Shown here piece after piece: positions 7,256 through 14,963 of a DNA stretch of 64,000 bases. Position 1 is the stretch's first letter; every line of letters starts with the position of its first letter. This DNA is from Lysobacter sp. M2-1. GTDB taxonomy: Bacteria; Pseudomonadota; Gammaproteobacteria; Xanthomonadales; Xanthomonadaceae. The notes beneath the pieces are model-generated. The model was not told the DNA's origin and ran no database searches. It was given only the letters and a program-made list of their open reading frames with translations. A program made the translations under genes and the position numbers. The stretch covers positions 434,001 to 498,000 of the forward strand of contig NZ_JAKPBU010000001.1 in assembly GCF_022662495.1 (NCBI RefSeq), given 5' to 3'.

Positions 7256-7711
7256 ATGACGCGACACCAGATTACCGCAGCCGCGGTTGCAGCATTCTTA
7301 TTTGCACCGCCCTGCTTCGCTCAGAGTGTCACGCCAGAAGGCATTGCCGAACAGTTCGCTCAGGCATGGAATGCTCACGACAAGGCGGCGTTCGATAAGA
7401 TCTTTACTGATGACGTGCACTTCATCCCGACATACGACTTGGTGAGTGAGGGCCGAGAAAACGTAGTCACTGGCATCTATGGGGCACACGAAAGTTGGGC
7501 TAAGGACACGACCCTCACCACCAGCAAAATATCGGTCCAGCAGCTACCCGGAGACGCCGCTGTGGTGCACTTCAACGTGTTGGTGAATCCACCCGCTGGC
7601 GTCGATGCGCCTGCCCTTGAAAGAACGCTGCTATTGGTTGTCGCCAAGCAGCAGGACGGCTGGAAAATAGCTGCGGGCCAGCTTACAAAACCCAATTGTC
7701 CGGGCGAGTAA
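7256..7711 (+). CDS. Secreted DUF4440/SgcJ-type NTF2-like protein (cassette gene)
   Basis: The 151-residue protein has a signal peptide (about 1-22, ending PCFAQ) and an NTF2-like domain with the SgcJ/EcaC pattern (EQFAQAWNAHDKAAFDKIFTDDVHFI). It is probably periplasmic. ATG 7256 has AAGGAG seven bases upstream, better placed than the in-frame TTG at 7250. It is unrelated in detail to the other NTF2-like cassette at 6231. Confidence 0.8.
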   Translation: MTRHQITAAAVAAFLFAPPCFAQSVTPEGIAEQFAQAWNAHDKAAFDKIFTDDVHFIPTYDLVSEGRENVVTGIYGAHESWAKDTTLTTSKISVQQLPGDAAVVHFNVLVNPPAGVDAPALERTLLLVVAKQQDGWKIAAGQLTKPNCPGE

Positions 7712-7751
7712 CGGATAAGCTCCGCAGCGAGGCTTGACTCTGGCGTCAGGT
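7706..7751 (+). repeat. attC site 8, left arm shortened
   Basis: GTAACGGATAAGCTCCGCAGCGAGGCTTGACTCTGGCGTCAGG. The right arm and right core are present; the TTCATTCAAGCCGA part is lost. Confidence 0.6.
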
Positions 7752-7816
7752 CAGGCCGCACGCAATTCCGATCGCGCGGCAGCAGGGCGCGATCAACTCA
7801 CTGAAACTCCGCCCAA

Positions 7817-9439
7817 TCAGTGCTTCGCAACGAAGGCTCTGGCCTGATCGATTTCACTGCGTGCTGCATCCGGACTGGCCTGTGCCAGCAGCCGTGCGTA
7901 ATACGCCCTGGCCTTGGGAAGATCGCCGGCACGCTCCGCGGCGCGGGCAGCGCCGTAGGTATTGCGGAAGCGATTGGGGTCGTTCTGCAGCGACTGCTCG
8001 AAGGCCGCTAGCGCCATGGTGGGCTGGTCCAGTTCCAGCAGCAGTTCGCCGAGCATTTCGCGCACGGGGATGACCCTGCCAGGCATCATGATGTGCTCTT
8101 CGGTCTTGTCCTCGAGCTCGGCGGTTTCGCGCATGCGCTCGAGCGCGTCGTTGTTGCGTCCCTCCGCCTTCGCGATCCACGCCGAGATCGCGCCTGCCTG
8201 GATCTCTGCCTGGCTGGCCCAGTAGTCCTTCTTCTGCGCGACCATGGCGTCGCGCAGTGCGGCCAGGCGCGTGAGTTCTGTCTTGGCTGTGGTTGTATCG
8301 CCACTTCGGGCCGCGCCCAGGCCCCGCGCATAGGCGTTCACGGCCTCGCCTTCCGGAAAGAGGCTCCAGTTGAACTGCTCGCGCACCGGGTGCAACGCAA
8401 GCTGCGACGCCGCGACCCAGTCGCCACGCTCCAGCGCGTAGCGTGCCGGGATCGCCGCGCCTGCGTACGCGATCTGGCGGGCTTCCTGGTCCGGCTTGCG
8501 GCCGGAGTTGACGACATCCACCCACTTGCGTGCTTCGGCATCGCGGGCGAGCTGCAGGTAGGCGTACACCATGTAGTCCATGGCGTGGTAGATATCGCGA
8601 TCGGAATCCGATGCCGCATGCGAGCGCAGGTTGGTGCCGATCGAGTCCCGCCACTGGCCGATCCGGGAGAAGATGTGCGAGGGCATGTGCAGCGCGTGCG
8701 GCGAGTCCGGCGCAATCGCGGCGTAACGCCGTGCGGCATCCAGCCCACGATCGGCGATGGCAGGGAAGTCGTAGGCGTGGATGATGAAGTGCGCGATGCC
8801 GGGATGGTTCGGCTGCGCGGCTAGCAGTGCTTCCAGGATCTTCGCGCTCCTGAGCTGTTGCGCATAGGTCTGGTCGTTGCGGTCCGCGGTGACCTGCAGC
8901 CATTGGGCGTAGAGGATGGCGGCCTCGGAATCCTCCGGGTAGCGCCGGTGAAGCTGCTCGAGCGCCTTCTCGTACGCAACCGCCCTGGTCGCGAACGGAA
9001 CGGTGCCGTGGTCCTTGAACACCACCTCCACGGCGGCGATGTAGTCGCGCTCGCGCTGGGTCTTGCCGCCGAGCTGCTTGGCCCGCTCCACGGCCGCCCA
9101 CCCCTGCTGCTCCTGTTTGGGCGTGGGCGGCGATCCAAGCGCGTTGTCCAGGCTCGCCACAGCTTTGACCCAATGGGCCATGGCGCAGCTCGGATCCGCG
9201 GCCAGGACCTCCGCGACGGCGGCGTCGATCTTCTCCCAGTAGAAGGAATACAGCAGCGAGGCCGCGGTGTTGAACTTCGCCTGCGCGGCGGGTGTGCAGG
9301 AGACCGGAAAGCGGACGTCTCCCAGGACCGCCGGCGCTGGATGGTGATCGTGGTCCTGCGCTCCGGCGCCCGACGCGCAGCAGATCCCGATGGCGACGAG
9401 GTAAGCGACAACGGCTGGAGCCAGGCCCCGGATGTCCAT
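7817..9439 (-). CDS. Secreted tetratricopeptide-repeat protein
   Basis: The 540-residue protein has an N-terminal signal segment (about 1-27), a His-rich QDHDHHPAP stretch just after it, and repeated TPR-like helices (for example LDAARRYAAIAPDSPHALHMPSH and TMALAAFEQSLQNDPNRFRNTYGAARAAE). The HAYD/HALHMPSHIF motif region is typical of a family of secreted TPR proteins of unknown function. It lies on the minus strand against the cassette orientation and is three times longer than the cassette genes, so it is probably an insertion into the array or resident chromosomal DNA. Confidence 0.8.
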   Translation of the reverse strand: MDIRGLAPAVVAYLVAIGICCASGAGAQDHDHHPAPAVLGDVRFPVSCTPAAQAKFNTAASLLYSFYWEKIDAAVAEVLAADPSCAMAHWVKAVASLDNALGSPPTPKQEQQGWAAVERAKQLGGKTQRERDYIAAVEVVFKDHGTVPFATRAVAYEKALEQLHRRYPEDSEAAILYAQWLQVTADRNDQTYAQQLRSAKILEALLAAQPNHPGIAHFIIHAYDFPAIADRGLDAARRYAAIAPDSPHALHMPSHIFSRIGQWRDSIGTNLRSHAASDSDRDIYHAMDYMVYAYLQLARDAEARKWVDVVNSGRKPDQEARQIAYAGAAIPARYALERGDWVAASQLALHPVREQFNWSLFPEGEAVNAYARGLGAARSGDTTTAKTELTRLAALRDAMVAQKKDYWASQAEIQAGAISAWIAKAEGRNNDALERMRETAELEDKTEEHIMMPGRVIPVREMLGELLLELDQPTMALAAFEQSLQNDPNRFRNTYGAARAAERAGDLPKARAYYARLLAQASPDAARSEIDQARAFVAKH

Positions 9440-9654
9440 CTCGAAGTCTCTTCGCGGAAGGTGTCAAACGGCCCAACGCCGAACCCGGGAACTGTCGGAC
9501 AACGCCACCGAGGATCGGCGCCCGCTCCTGCCGACCGCTTGGGTCGAGAGCAGGCATGCGCGCGTGCCCGAATGCGGGCGGGTTGTGGGTACGGCATGAG
9601 GCCGAGTAACTGCGATTGTCCCACCGGCGGATGGCGCCCCGTGCGCGGCACTGC

Positions 9655-9717
9655 CGGCCCATGGCTGATGCATACTCCGCGCAACACCGCGCCCAATGGG
9701 GCGAGTGGCGTCAGGCG
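9655..9717. repeat. Dispersed repeat B, best-preserved copy
   Basis: GGCCCATGGCTGATGCATAC, then CCGCGCAACACCGCGCCC, AATGGGGCGAG, ending TGGCGTCAGGC (9707-9716). The terminal GCGTCAGGC is the same as the right core of the attC sites. The racemase gene starts 26 bases later. The remainder of the gap 9440-9654 shows nothing I can name. Confidence 0.6.
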
Positions 9718-9742
9718 TCACCGATTGCAACGAAGAGGCCGC

Positions 9743-10444
9743 ATGAAAACCATAGGCATGATCGGAGGGATGAGCTGGGAGTCGACCGCGCTCTACTATC
9801 AGATCATCAACAGAACGGTTCAGGAACATCTGGGCGGCCTGCATTCCGCGAAGATCGTGTTGTACAGCTTCGACTTCCATGAGATCGAGCAGCTGCAGCA
9901 CAAGGGCGACTGGGACACATGCGGCAGGGAGCTCGCCCGTGTCGCGACATCGCTCGAAGCTGCCGGCGCGGACCTACTGGTCCTTTGCACGAACACCATG
10001 CACCTGGTTGCGCCTGCCATCGAATCGGCTGCAAGCATTCCCCTGTTGCACATCGCCGATCCAACCGCACTGCGGATCAAACACTCGGGACTCTCGAGGG
10101 TGGGCCTGCTCGGCACCCGCTTCACGATGGAGCAGGCGTTCTACAGGGACCGGATGACCGAAAAACACGGGATTGAGGTGATCACGCCTGACAAGCAGGC
10201 ACGAGACACGGTTCATCGCATCATTTACGACGAACTGTGCAAGGGCAGGATCCTGCCCGAGTCGCGCGCGGCCTACCGAAGCATCATGGCGGACCTGGCG
10301 GACCAGGGCGCCCAAGGAATCATTCTGGGATGCACGGAGATCACCATGCTCGTCGATGCAAGTGATGCGCGAGTCCCGCTTTTCGACACGACGGCAATCC
10401 ACGCACAGGAAGCAGCGCTTGAGTCATGCCGGGGCGACACCTAG
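9743..10444 (+). CDS. Aspartate/glutamate racemase family protein (cassette gene)
   Basis: The 233-residue protein matches the cofactor-independent Asp/Glu racemase superfamily (YgeA/RacX branch). It has GMIGGMSWESTALYYQIIN at the N-terminus and the two catalytic-cysteine regions VLCTNTMH (about residue 84) and LGCTEI (about residue 199). It would interconvert D- and L-amino acids in the cytoplasm. It is preceded by repeat B and followed by attC site 9. Confidence 0.88.
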   Translation: MKTIGMIGGMSWESTALYYQIINRTVQEHLGGLHSAKIVLYSFDFHEIEQLQHKGDWDTCGRELARVATSLEAAGADLLVLCTNTMHLVAPAIESAASIPLLHIADPTALRIKHSGLSRVGLLGTRFTMEQAFYRDRMTEKHGIEVITPDKQARDTVHRIIYDELCKGRILPESRAAYRSIMADLADQGAQGIILGCTEITMLVDASDARVPLFDTTAIHAQEAALESCRGDT

Positions 10445-10497
10445 CAAATCACTCAAGCCGTTGCTGCTTTGCGGCCGGCTCAACCCAGGTATCAGCG
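10440..10497 (+). repeat. attC site 9
   Basis: CCTAGCAAATCACTCAAGCC, GTTGCTGCTTTGCGGC, CGGCTCAACCCAGGTATCAGC. More diverged than its neighbours, but arm order and spacing are kept. Confidence 0.75.
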
Positions 10498-10500
10498 CTC

Positions 10501-10851
10501 ATGACCAAGCAGTTCAAGCTCTCCGCAGACCAGATCAAACCGATCGCCGAGGGCTATGGCGGGTGCATCGCCACCGACAAGATCACGGTCGAGGGCTACC
10601 CCGTTCGATTCATGTATCGGGAAGCACCGGACAACGAGCTCGATAGCGGCTGGCGCTTCATGTCCGGGTTTGAGGACGACGCATACATGGATGACCCGGA
10701 CAACCTGGCCATCTACGACGTCAACACGATTGCCAACTACGACCCGAGCATTGTCCCGTTGCTTGAGGCCCCGGAGGGCAGCGCCTTCGAGAAGACGCCC
10801 GAGTCGGAGAGATTCCTGCCGGTCGCGGACTGGGCACCGGATGAGTCCTGA
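10501..10851 (+). CDS. DUF2185 domain protein (cassette gene)
   Basis: The 116-residue acidic protein has the DUF2185 pattern: YGGCIATDKITVEGYPVRF, then DSGWRFMSGFEDDAYMDD and AIYDVNTIANYDPSIVPLL. The family resembles immunity proteins of polymorphic toxin systems; no toxin is visible here. It starts immediately after attC site 9 and its TGA is inside attC site 10. Confidence 0.82.
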   Translation: MTKQFKLSADQIKPIAEGYGGCIATDKITVEGYPVRFMYREAPDNELDSGWRFMSGFEDDAYMDDPDNLAIYDVNTIANYDPSIVPLLEAPEGSAFEKTPESERFLPVADWAPDES

Positions 10852-10906
10852 CAGTTCATCCAGGGGAAGCCGCTTCGGGGCCCGGTTCAGTTCAGGCGTT
10901 GGCGCC
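10846..10906 (+). repeat. attC site 10
   Basis: TCCTGACAGTTCATCCAGG, GGAAGCCGCTTCGGGGCC, CGGTTCAGTTCAGGCGTTGG. The right core reads GTTGGCG. Confidence 0.82.
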
Positions 10907-10914
10907 GGAATGAG

Positions 10915-11328
10915 ATGAGGTCGATCCTGTTGCTGCTGTTGGTGCTCATGTCTGGGGCTGCGATGGCCCAGCAGTCGCTGCCGCCGTCGGCCAGTCGCGA
11001 GATAGAACAGCTCTTTCTTGCGCTCGAACAATCCCATTGTCAGTTCTATCGGAACGGATCCTGGCATGCCGCCGAAGAGGCGAGTGTCCACCTGCGTCGC
11101 AAGTACAACTACCTTGTCAAGAAGGGCCTCGCCTCATCGGCCGAGGTTTTCATCGATCGTGCCGCGTCGAAGAGCAGCATGTCCGGCAAACCCTATTTGG
11201 TTAAGTGCGGCAGCGCCACGCCGGTTGAGAGCAAGCAGTGGTTTACCGGCAAGTTGCGCGAGGTGCGGGCTCGCCGTACCGGTGCCGACAATTCATTCAA
11301 GTGGATGCCGTTTCGCGGGTCGGCCTAA
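10915..11328 (+). CDS. DUF5329 family secreted protein with attC-encoded tail
   Basis: The 137-residue protein has a signal peptide (about 1-19, ending AMAQQ) and the DUF5329 pattern (LEQSHCQFYRNGSWHAAEEASVHLRRKYNY, then SSMSGKPYLVKCG). Two cysteines could form a disulfide in the periplasm. Function unknown. It has no stop before attC site 11: the last 15 residues (ADNSFKWMPFRGSA) are encoded by the attC, and TAA is in GCCTAA of its right arm. The native stop appears lost. Confidence 0.8.
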   Translation: MRSILLLLLVLMSGAAMAQQSLPPSASREIEQLFLALEQSHCQFYRNGSWHAAEEASVHLRRKYNYLVKKGLASSAEVFIDRAASKSSMSGKPYLVKCGSATPVESKQWFTGKLREVRARRTGADNSFKWMPFRGSA

Positions 11329-11343
11329 TCCAGGCGTCAGGAC
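11284..11343 (+). repeat. attC site 11 (translated)
   Basis: GCCGACAATTCATTCAAG, TGGATGCCGTTTCGCGGG, TCGGCCTAATCCAGGCGTCAGG. It overlaps the 3' end of the DUF5329 gene. Confidence 0.85.
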
Positions 11344-11368
11344 CCGCGCGAGGCCTATCGGAGGAAAC

Positions 11369-11827
11369 ATGGTCGAAATGCTTTTTCCTCGGATCGCCGA
11401 CAATCGGTACCCCGGTCGGCGCCTTGGCCTGTGGCTGTTCGGACTCATGCCGCTGAAGATCGCCATGGGCTTGAACGTCATGGTCAATGCACCGGAAGTC
11501 GCGCAAACGGCCGATGGCGTACCGGTGAGCTCTTTCGGTGCAGCTGCCGCAGCAGCCTTTTCATTTGTCTTTGCAGCGTGGGGCCTTGGTCAGCTCGTGC
11601 TCGGCTTGGCCAGTCTCGTGGTACTGCTGCGATACCGCAGCCTGGTCCCACTTGCGTTCCTGTTGCTGCTCATCGAGCAGTCCGGGCGCATGTCGCTTCG
11701 GCTTCTCTGGCCGGTCCAGCGCATTGACGCGCCGGGCTCCACGATCAATCTCGTGCTTGTCGCACTCCTGGCGCTGGGCTTCATTCTGTCGATCTGGCGG
11801 CCTCGTCAAGCATCGGGCGGGGTCTGA
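11369..11827 (+). CDS. Four-TM membrane protein (cassette gene)
   Basis: The 152-residue protein has about four hydrophobic segments (GLWLFGLMPLKIAMGLNVMV; AAAAAFSFVFAAWGLGQLV; YRSLVPLAFLLLLIEQ; TINLVLVALLALGFILSIW). No family recognised. GGAGG lies 4-5 bases before ATG 11369. The TGA is inside attC site 12. Confidence 0.75.
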   Translation: MVEMLFPRIADNRYPGRRLGLWLFGLMPLKIAMGLNVMVNAPEVAQTADGVPVSSFGAAAAAAFSFVFAAWGLGQLVLGLASLVVLLRYRSLVPLAFLLLLIEQSGRMSLRLLWPVQRIDAPGSTINLVLVALLALGFILSIWRPRQASGGV

Positions 11828-11883
11828 CCATTCATTCAAGCCGACGCCGCTTCGCGGGTCGGACTAATTAGGACGTCAAGGCT
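11822..11883 (+). repeat. attC site 12
   Basis: GTCTGACCATTCATTCAAG, CCGACGCCGCTTCGCGGG, TCGGACTAATTAGGACGTCAAGG. Confidence 0.87.
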
Positions 11884-11884
11884 C

Positions 11885-12063
11885 ATGGAAAATTTCGCAA
11901 CCATTATGCTTTTGCTGACGGCTCTGGCGCTGCCCGTCGTCTTGTTTCTGCTGTTCCGCCCGCTGGCTCCAGCCTTTCCATTGCGGTTGCCTACGGGTGG
12001 GCATGTCCCCTGGCCCTGGTGTTGGTCACCTGGCTTGTCTGGCATTTCGTGACGCGGCGTAAG
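11885..12063 (+). pseudogene. Frameshifted small membrane-protein cassette
   Basis: Frame 1 reads MENFATIMLLLTALALPVV-LFLLFRPLAPAF and then turns into a Pro/Trp-rich tail ending at 12052. Reading on in another frame from about 11977 gives SIAVAYGWACPLALVLVTW-LVWHFVTRR ending at TAA 12061-12063, a natural second TM helix with a basic end just before the next attC. A one-base change near 11965-11980 explains this. The start is duplicated as a remnant at 6812. Confidence 0.65.
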
Positions 12064-12065
12064 CG

Positions 12066-12124
12066 CGATGACCATTCGTCCAAGCAGCCACCGCTTCGCG
12101 GCGCGGCGTGATTCAGGCACAGCG
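12066..12124 (+). repeat. attC site 13
   Basis: CGATGACCATTCGTCCAAGC, AGCCACCGCTTCGCGGCG, CGGCGTGATTCAGGCACAG. The right core is eroded to GCACAG. Confidence 0.78.
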
Positions 12125-12127
12125 ATC

Positions 12128-12463
12128 GTGACGCGTCCCGCCTGCCTGTTGGCCGCAGCGATCGTTTTTGGCGGCTGCGCATCTGCATCGCCGCCGGAGG
12201 CCTGCCCCATTTCAGGCGAGTTCGAGCATTGGCGGGCCGACTATTGTCTCTTCATGACCGAAACCGACGACATCATCGCCGCTGATCCCTGCCTGGAGCG
12301 CGAATCGAGGATTCGGTTCCGGAATTCCTGCAAGGGCAAGCTCCACTACAAGCGCGCCTTGTGCGAGCTTGTCATTGATGCTGGCCAGCGGTCCGGCTCC
12401 ATCGAAAGTTGTGTCGAAGACCCATTGTTCGTGGGCCCGACAGTCCGCAACGGCGGCGTTTGA
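12128..12463 (+). CDS. Putative lipoprotein (cassette gene)
   Basis: The 111-residue protein has a lipoprotein signal: TRPACLLAAAIVFGGC, with lipobox FGGC and the lipidated Cys at about residue 17. The mature part carries six further cysteines (for example AEACPIS-like, ADYCLF, DPCLER, NSCKGK, ALCELV, ESCVED), suggesting disulfides in the periplasm. I chose GTG 12128, just after the attC, over an ATG inside the attC that would add 20 residues before the signal peptide. No family recognised. Confidence 0.65.
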   Translation: MTRPACLLAAAIVFGGCASASPPEACPISGEFEHWRADYCLFMTETDDIIAADPCLERESRIRFRNSCKGKLHYKRALCELVIDAGQRSGSIESCVEDPLFVGPTVRNGGV

Positions 12464-12466
12464 GGG

Positions 12467-12523
12467 CTGTCCGTGCAATGAAGCGGACCCGCCTGGCGCT
12501 CGGATTGATGCAGGCGTAGGGCT
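12467..12523 (+). repeat. attC site 14, diverged
   Basis: CTGTCCGTGCAATGAAGCGG-ACCCGCCTGGCGCTCGGATTG-ATGCAGGCGTAGGGC. The right arm is good; the left arm is degenerate. Confidence 0.6.
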
Positions 12524-12525
12524 CA

Positions 12526-12685
12526 GATGGAGGGCCTCGTGATGATGGATGTCACGTGCTCGACCGACCACCGGGCTGCCGGGTTGTCAGATGCCACGGT
12601 TGAGCCATGGCCATTCATTCGAGCCGCCCACCGCGCGCAGTGCGCTACGCGACAGGTTGCCAGCCGGCGAGATTCGTCGTTGCCC
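12526..12685 (+). other. Decayed end of cassette block with weak attC trace
   Basis: After attC site 14 no full gene follows. ATGGCCATTCATTCGAGCC at 12606-12624 matches the left half of an attC and then decays (CACCGCGCGCAGTGCGC). The short frame from 12527 encodes nothing recognisable. Confidence 0.45.
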
Positions 12686-13303
12686 TCACCGCGGCGAGGT
12701 TCGACCGAGGCGGTCTATCGCATCCAGGCAAGCCTCCTTGACCATCTTGCGGATTGCCTTATCGGGTCTGCTAGCCGCAAGCATTCGGTAGGCTGGATAG
12801 CTCGTCAGCATGAACATCAACGCTATCGCATCGCGCTTATCGGTAGCCGACGCGCGCTCCAGGGGCATACGGCCGACAAGGCGCGTCAGTACATCTCGGC
12901 GCAATTCGTTGCGAGCGAGCAGAACTGCCCCGAACTCCGGGTCTAGCCCGATCGCGTCAAACAGTCGGCCCAGTGCCGAATCGCTGGCCCAAAAATCGCA
13001 GAAGACATCGACCAGACCCTTGAGCGCCTCGATTGGATCCTCAGCTGCGAGGACCTTGGGCAGCCGGGTCAGCCCACCGGTGCGGGCGATTTCATCGAAA
13101 ACCGCCTCCAGCAGCCCGCGGCGCGATCCGAATTGGTTGTAGACCGTCAGGCGTGTAACGCCTGCCGCCTTGGCCACGGCATCTAGCGAGAATCGTGCGA
13201 TGTCCTGCTCACGCAGGAACTTGGTTGCGCAACGCACGACCTCGCCCCGCTTTTCCGCTGCGGCAGCCGTGCGTGCGGGACTGGTATAGGGGCGCGGTGT
13301 CAT
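12686..13303 (-). CDS. TetR/AcrR-family regulator
   Basis: The 205-residue protein has an N-terminal TetR helix-turn-helix (VVRCATKFLREQDIARFSLDAVAKAAGVTRLTVYNQFGSRRGLLEAVFDEI, about residues 22-70) and an alpha-helical ligand domain. I start at ATG 13303; upstream frame sequence is out of place. It is divergent from a small membrane protein gene, and a 17-bp perfect palindrome lies in the gap. The likely role is repression of that gene and perhaps the following hydrolase. Confidence 0.87.
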   Translation of the reverse strand: MTPRPYTSPARTAAAAEKRGEVVRCATKFLREQDIARFSLDAVAKAAGVTRLTVYNQFGSRRGLLEAVFDEIARTGGLTRLPKVLAAEDPIEALKGLVDVFCDFWASDSALGRLFDAIGLDPEFGAVLLARNELRRDVLTRLVGRMPLERASATDKRDAIALMFMLTSYPAYRMLAASRPDKAIRKMVKEACLDAIDRLGRTSPR

Positions 13304-13434
13304 CTCTGGTCGCTGGGCACCGGGGTGAGGGCGAATTCCGGATAGCCGCGCGAGCATAGCGGCACTCCGCACCGAACGGTGGTGCTCGACCTTGTTAGGC
13401 AGGCTGCGGCGCTGTTGCATCCGCTGCTGATTGG

Positions 13435-13451
13435 ATATACAGTAAGTATAT
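13435..13451. promoter_or_regulatory. Putative TetR operator (ATATAC-N5-GTATAT)
   Basis: A perfect inverted repeat with 6-bp arms and a 5-bp centre lies 18 bases upstream of ATG 13470, in the 166-bp gap between tetR and the membrane protein gene. Its AT-rich sequence stands out in this GC-rich region and overlaps where a -10 element would be. Confidence 0.6.
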
Positions 13452-13469
13452 TCAATACGAGATGCGGAC

Positions 13470-13847
13470 ATGTATGGCAGCGTGACGATAGTGATGGCCT
13501 TCCACGTGCTGGGCGCAGTTTTCTGGGCAGGCAGCAGTTTCGTCGTTGCGCGCTTCGGTGGACTGGACACTCGACGGGTATTTGGCGCCCAGGCCGGGGC
13601 CGCCGCCGTGACCATCCTGACCGGTGGATACTTGTGGAACGCCTTCCATCGCGGTGCTTTCGGGAAAGCGGAGCAGGTCTTGGCGATCGGCATCGTGGCC
13701 GCAGGCATCGCCCTTGCGCTGCAACTCGCCGCGTTCTTTTATCTGGGCAGAACCAGGGCAACCGGACGCGTGGCGGCATTGCACTACCCGGCAGCGGGTC
13801 TACTGGCAATCGCCGTAATCGGAATGGCGATCGCGCGGTTCGTCTAG
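13470..13847 (+). CDS. Small integral membrane protein, four TM helices
   Basis: The 125-residue hydrophobic protein has about four helices (MAFHVLGAVFWAGSSFVVARF; AAAVTILTGGYLWNAF; AIGIVAAGIALALQLAAFFYLG; YPAAGLLAIAVIGMAIARFV). The HxxGAxFWAGS start resembles CopD/DUF2269-type heme-like membrane proteins, but I am not sure. Divergent from tetR and likely controlled by it. Confidence 0.7.
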   Translation: MYGSVTIVMAFHVLGAVFWAGSSFVVARFGGLDTRRVFGAQAGAAAVTILTGGYLWNAFHRGAFGKAEQVLAIGIVAAGIALALQLAAFFYLGRTRATGRVAALHYPAAGLLAIAVIGMAIARFV

Positions 13848-13877
13848 CAGGTAGGCCGGCCCGCTGTGCCAGCGTCC

Positions 13878-14819
13878 ATGAGCACCACTCCAGGGAACCC
13901 CTCCATGCTGCGCGGACCAGACTGGCTCGATCGCGCCGAATTCCCGTTCGTGTCTCGCTTCTGGCCCGGTCGCCACGGCAACCTGCACTACGTCGACGAA
14001 GGCCAAGGTGAAACGCTGCTGTTCGTACATGGCAACCCAACCTGGTCTTTCATGTTCCGCAAGCAGATCGCCGCTTTGCGCGACAGATATCGATGCGTTG
14101 CAATCGACCACCTTGGATTCGGACTTTCCGACAAGCCAAAAGCCGCGCCCTATGGCCCGCGCCTGCACAGCGAGAATCTGTCGCAGTTCATTTCGGATCT
14201 CGACCTGAGGAATCTGACGCTGGTGCTGCACGATTGGGGCGGCCCGATCGGCATGGCCTATGCGTTGGATCACCCGGACAATGTCGCGCGCCTGGTCATA
14301 GTAAACACGCACTTCTGGTCGCTTAAGGGCATCCGCGGGGCGGAGATCTTCAGCCGCGTGGTCGGCGGGCCCATTGGGCGCGTGCTCTGCCGCCGTTTCA
14401 ATGCCTTCCCGAGGTATGTGATGAAGGCGGTCTACGGGCGCTCGGGCACTCTGCCGCCCGAAATCCATCGTCACTACATGGCTCCGTTTCCGACTCCCGA
14501 CTCGCGCCACGGTCCGTATTGTTTTGCGAAGGCCATCATTGGGGAGAGCGAATGGCTCGCGGGGCTCTGGAGCCGGCGCCACATTCTTCAGACCAAGCCC
14601 CTTCAGATCATTTGGGGTATGGAAGACCCCGTTGGTACGCCCGACAAGCTTCGTCGCTGGGAAGCGGCCTTTCCAGATCACCGGACTGCGGTGCTCGATG
14701 ACTTCGGCCATTTCGTGCCGGAGCAGCTTGGTTCGGACATGGCTCGCATCGTTGCCGCTTTCGTCGAGGAAGTCGGCAGTGAAGTCTGTCCGGATCCACG
14801 TCGCCAACGGCGTCGATAG
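13878..14819 (+). CDS. Alpha/beta hydrolase, haloalkane dehalogenase-like
   Basis: The 313-residue protein has HGNPTWSFMFR, then the nucleophile motif HDWGGPIG with D119 and adjacent W120, an acid in WGMEDPV (E249/D250) and H278 in DDFGHFVPEQ. The HGNPTWS and HDWGG signatures with a halide-stabilising Trp after the nucleophile fit haloalkane dehalogenases, though other alpha/beta hydrolases share them. I use ATG 13878; a GTG at 13866 is an alternative. It follows the TetR-controlled membrane protein by 30 bases and may be cotranscribed. Confidence 0.82.
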   Translation: MSTTPGNPSMLRGPDWLDRAEFPFVSRFWPGRHGNLHYVDEGQGETLLFVHGNPTWSFMFRKQIAALRDRYRCVAIDHLGFGLSDKPKAAPYGPRLHSENLSQFISDLDLRNLTLVLHDWGGPIGMAYALDHPDNVARLVIVNTHFWSLKGIRGAEIFSRVVGGPIGRVLCRRFNAFPRYVMKAVYGRSGTLPPEIHRHYMAPFPTPDSRHGPYCFAKAIIGESEWLAGLWSRRHILQTKPLQIIWGMEDPVGTPDKLRRWEAAFPDHRTAVLDDFGHFVPEQLGSDMARIVAAFVEEVGSEVCPDPRRQRRR

Positions 14820-14963
14820 CGGTATTCGGATACCGCGACCCGGGTTGAAGGCATCCGCACCACGCTACCGCCCCGGCGTTGACAGCCCAGATCATTGGGC
14901 AGAGTGTGCTGGTTGCGGCGCGGCGATCCTGTCCCGCGCCTGCCGACCGCGGAGGCCACTCCC

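Noticed and set aside
11538-11867. Frame ending HSFKPTPLRGSD across attC site 12
   Set aside because: It is the out-of-frame reading through the attC; the real membrane protein stops at 11827.
13394-13400. GTTAGGC upstream of the membrane protein at 13470
   Set aside because: A lone canonical attC core 7-mer; no arms or partner core around it, so probably chance.
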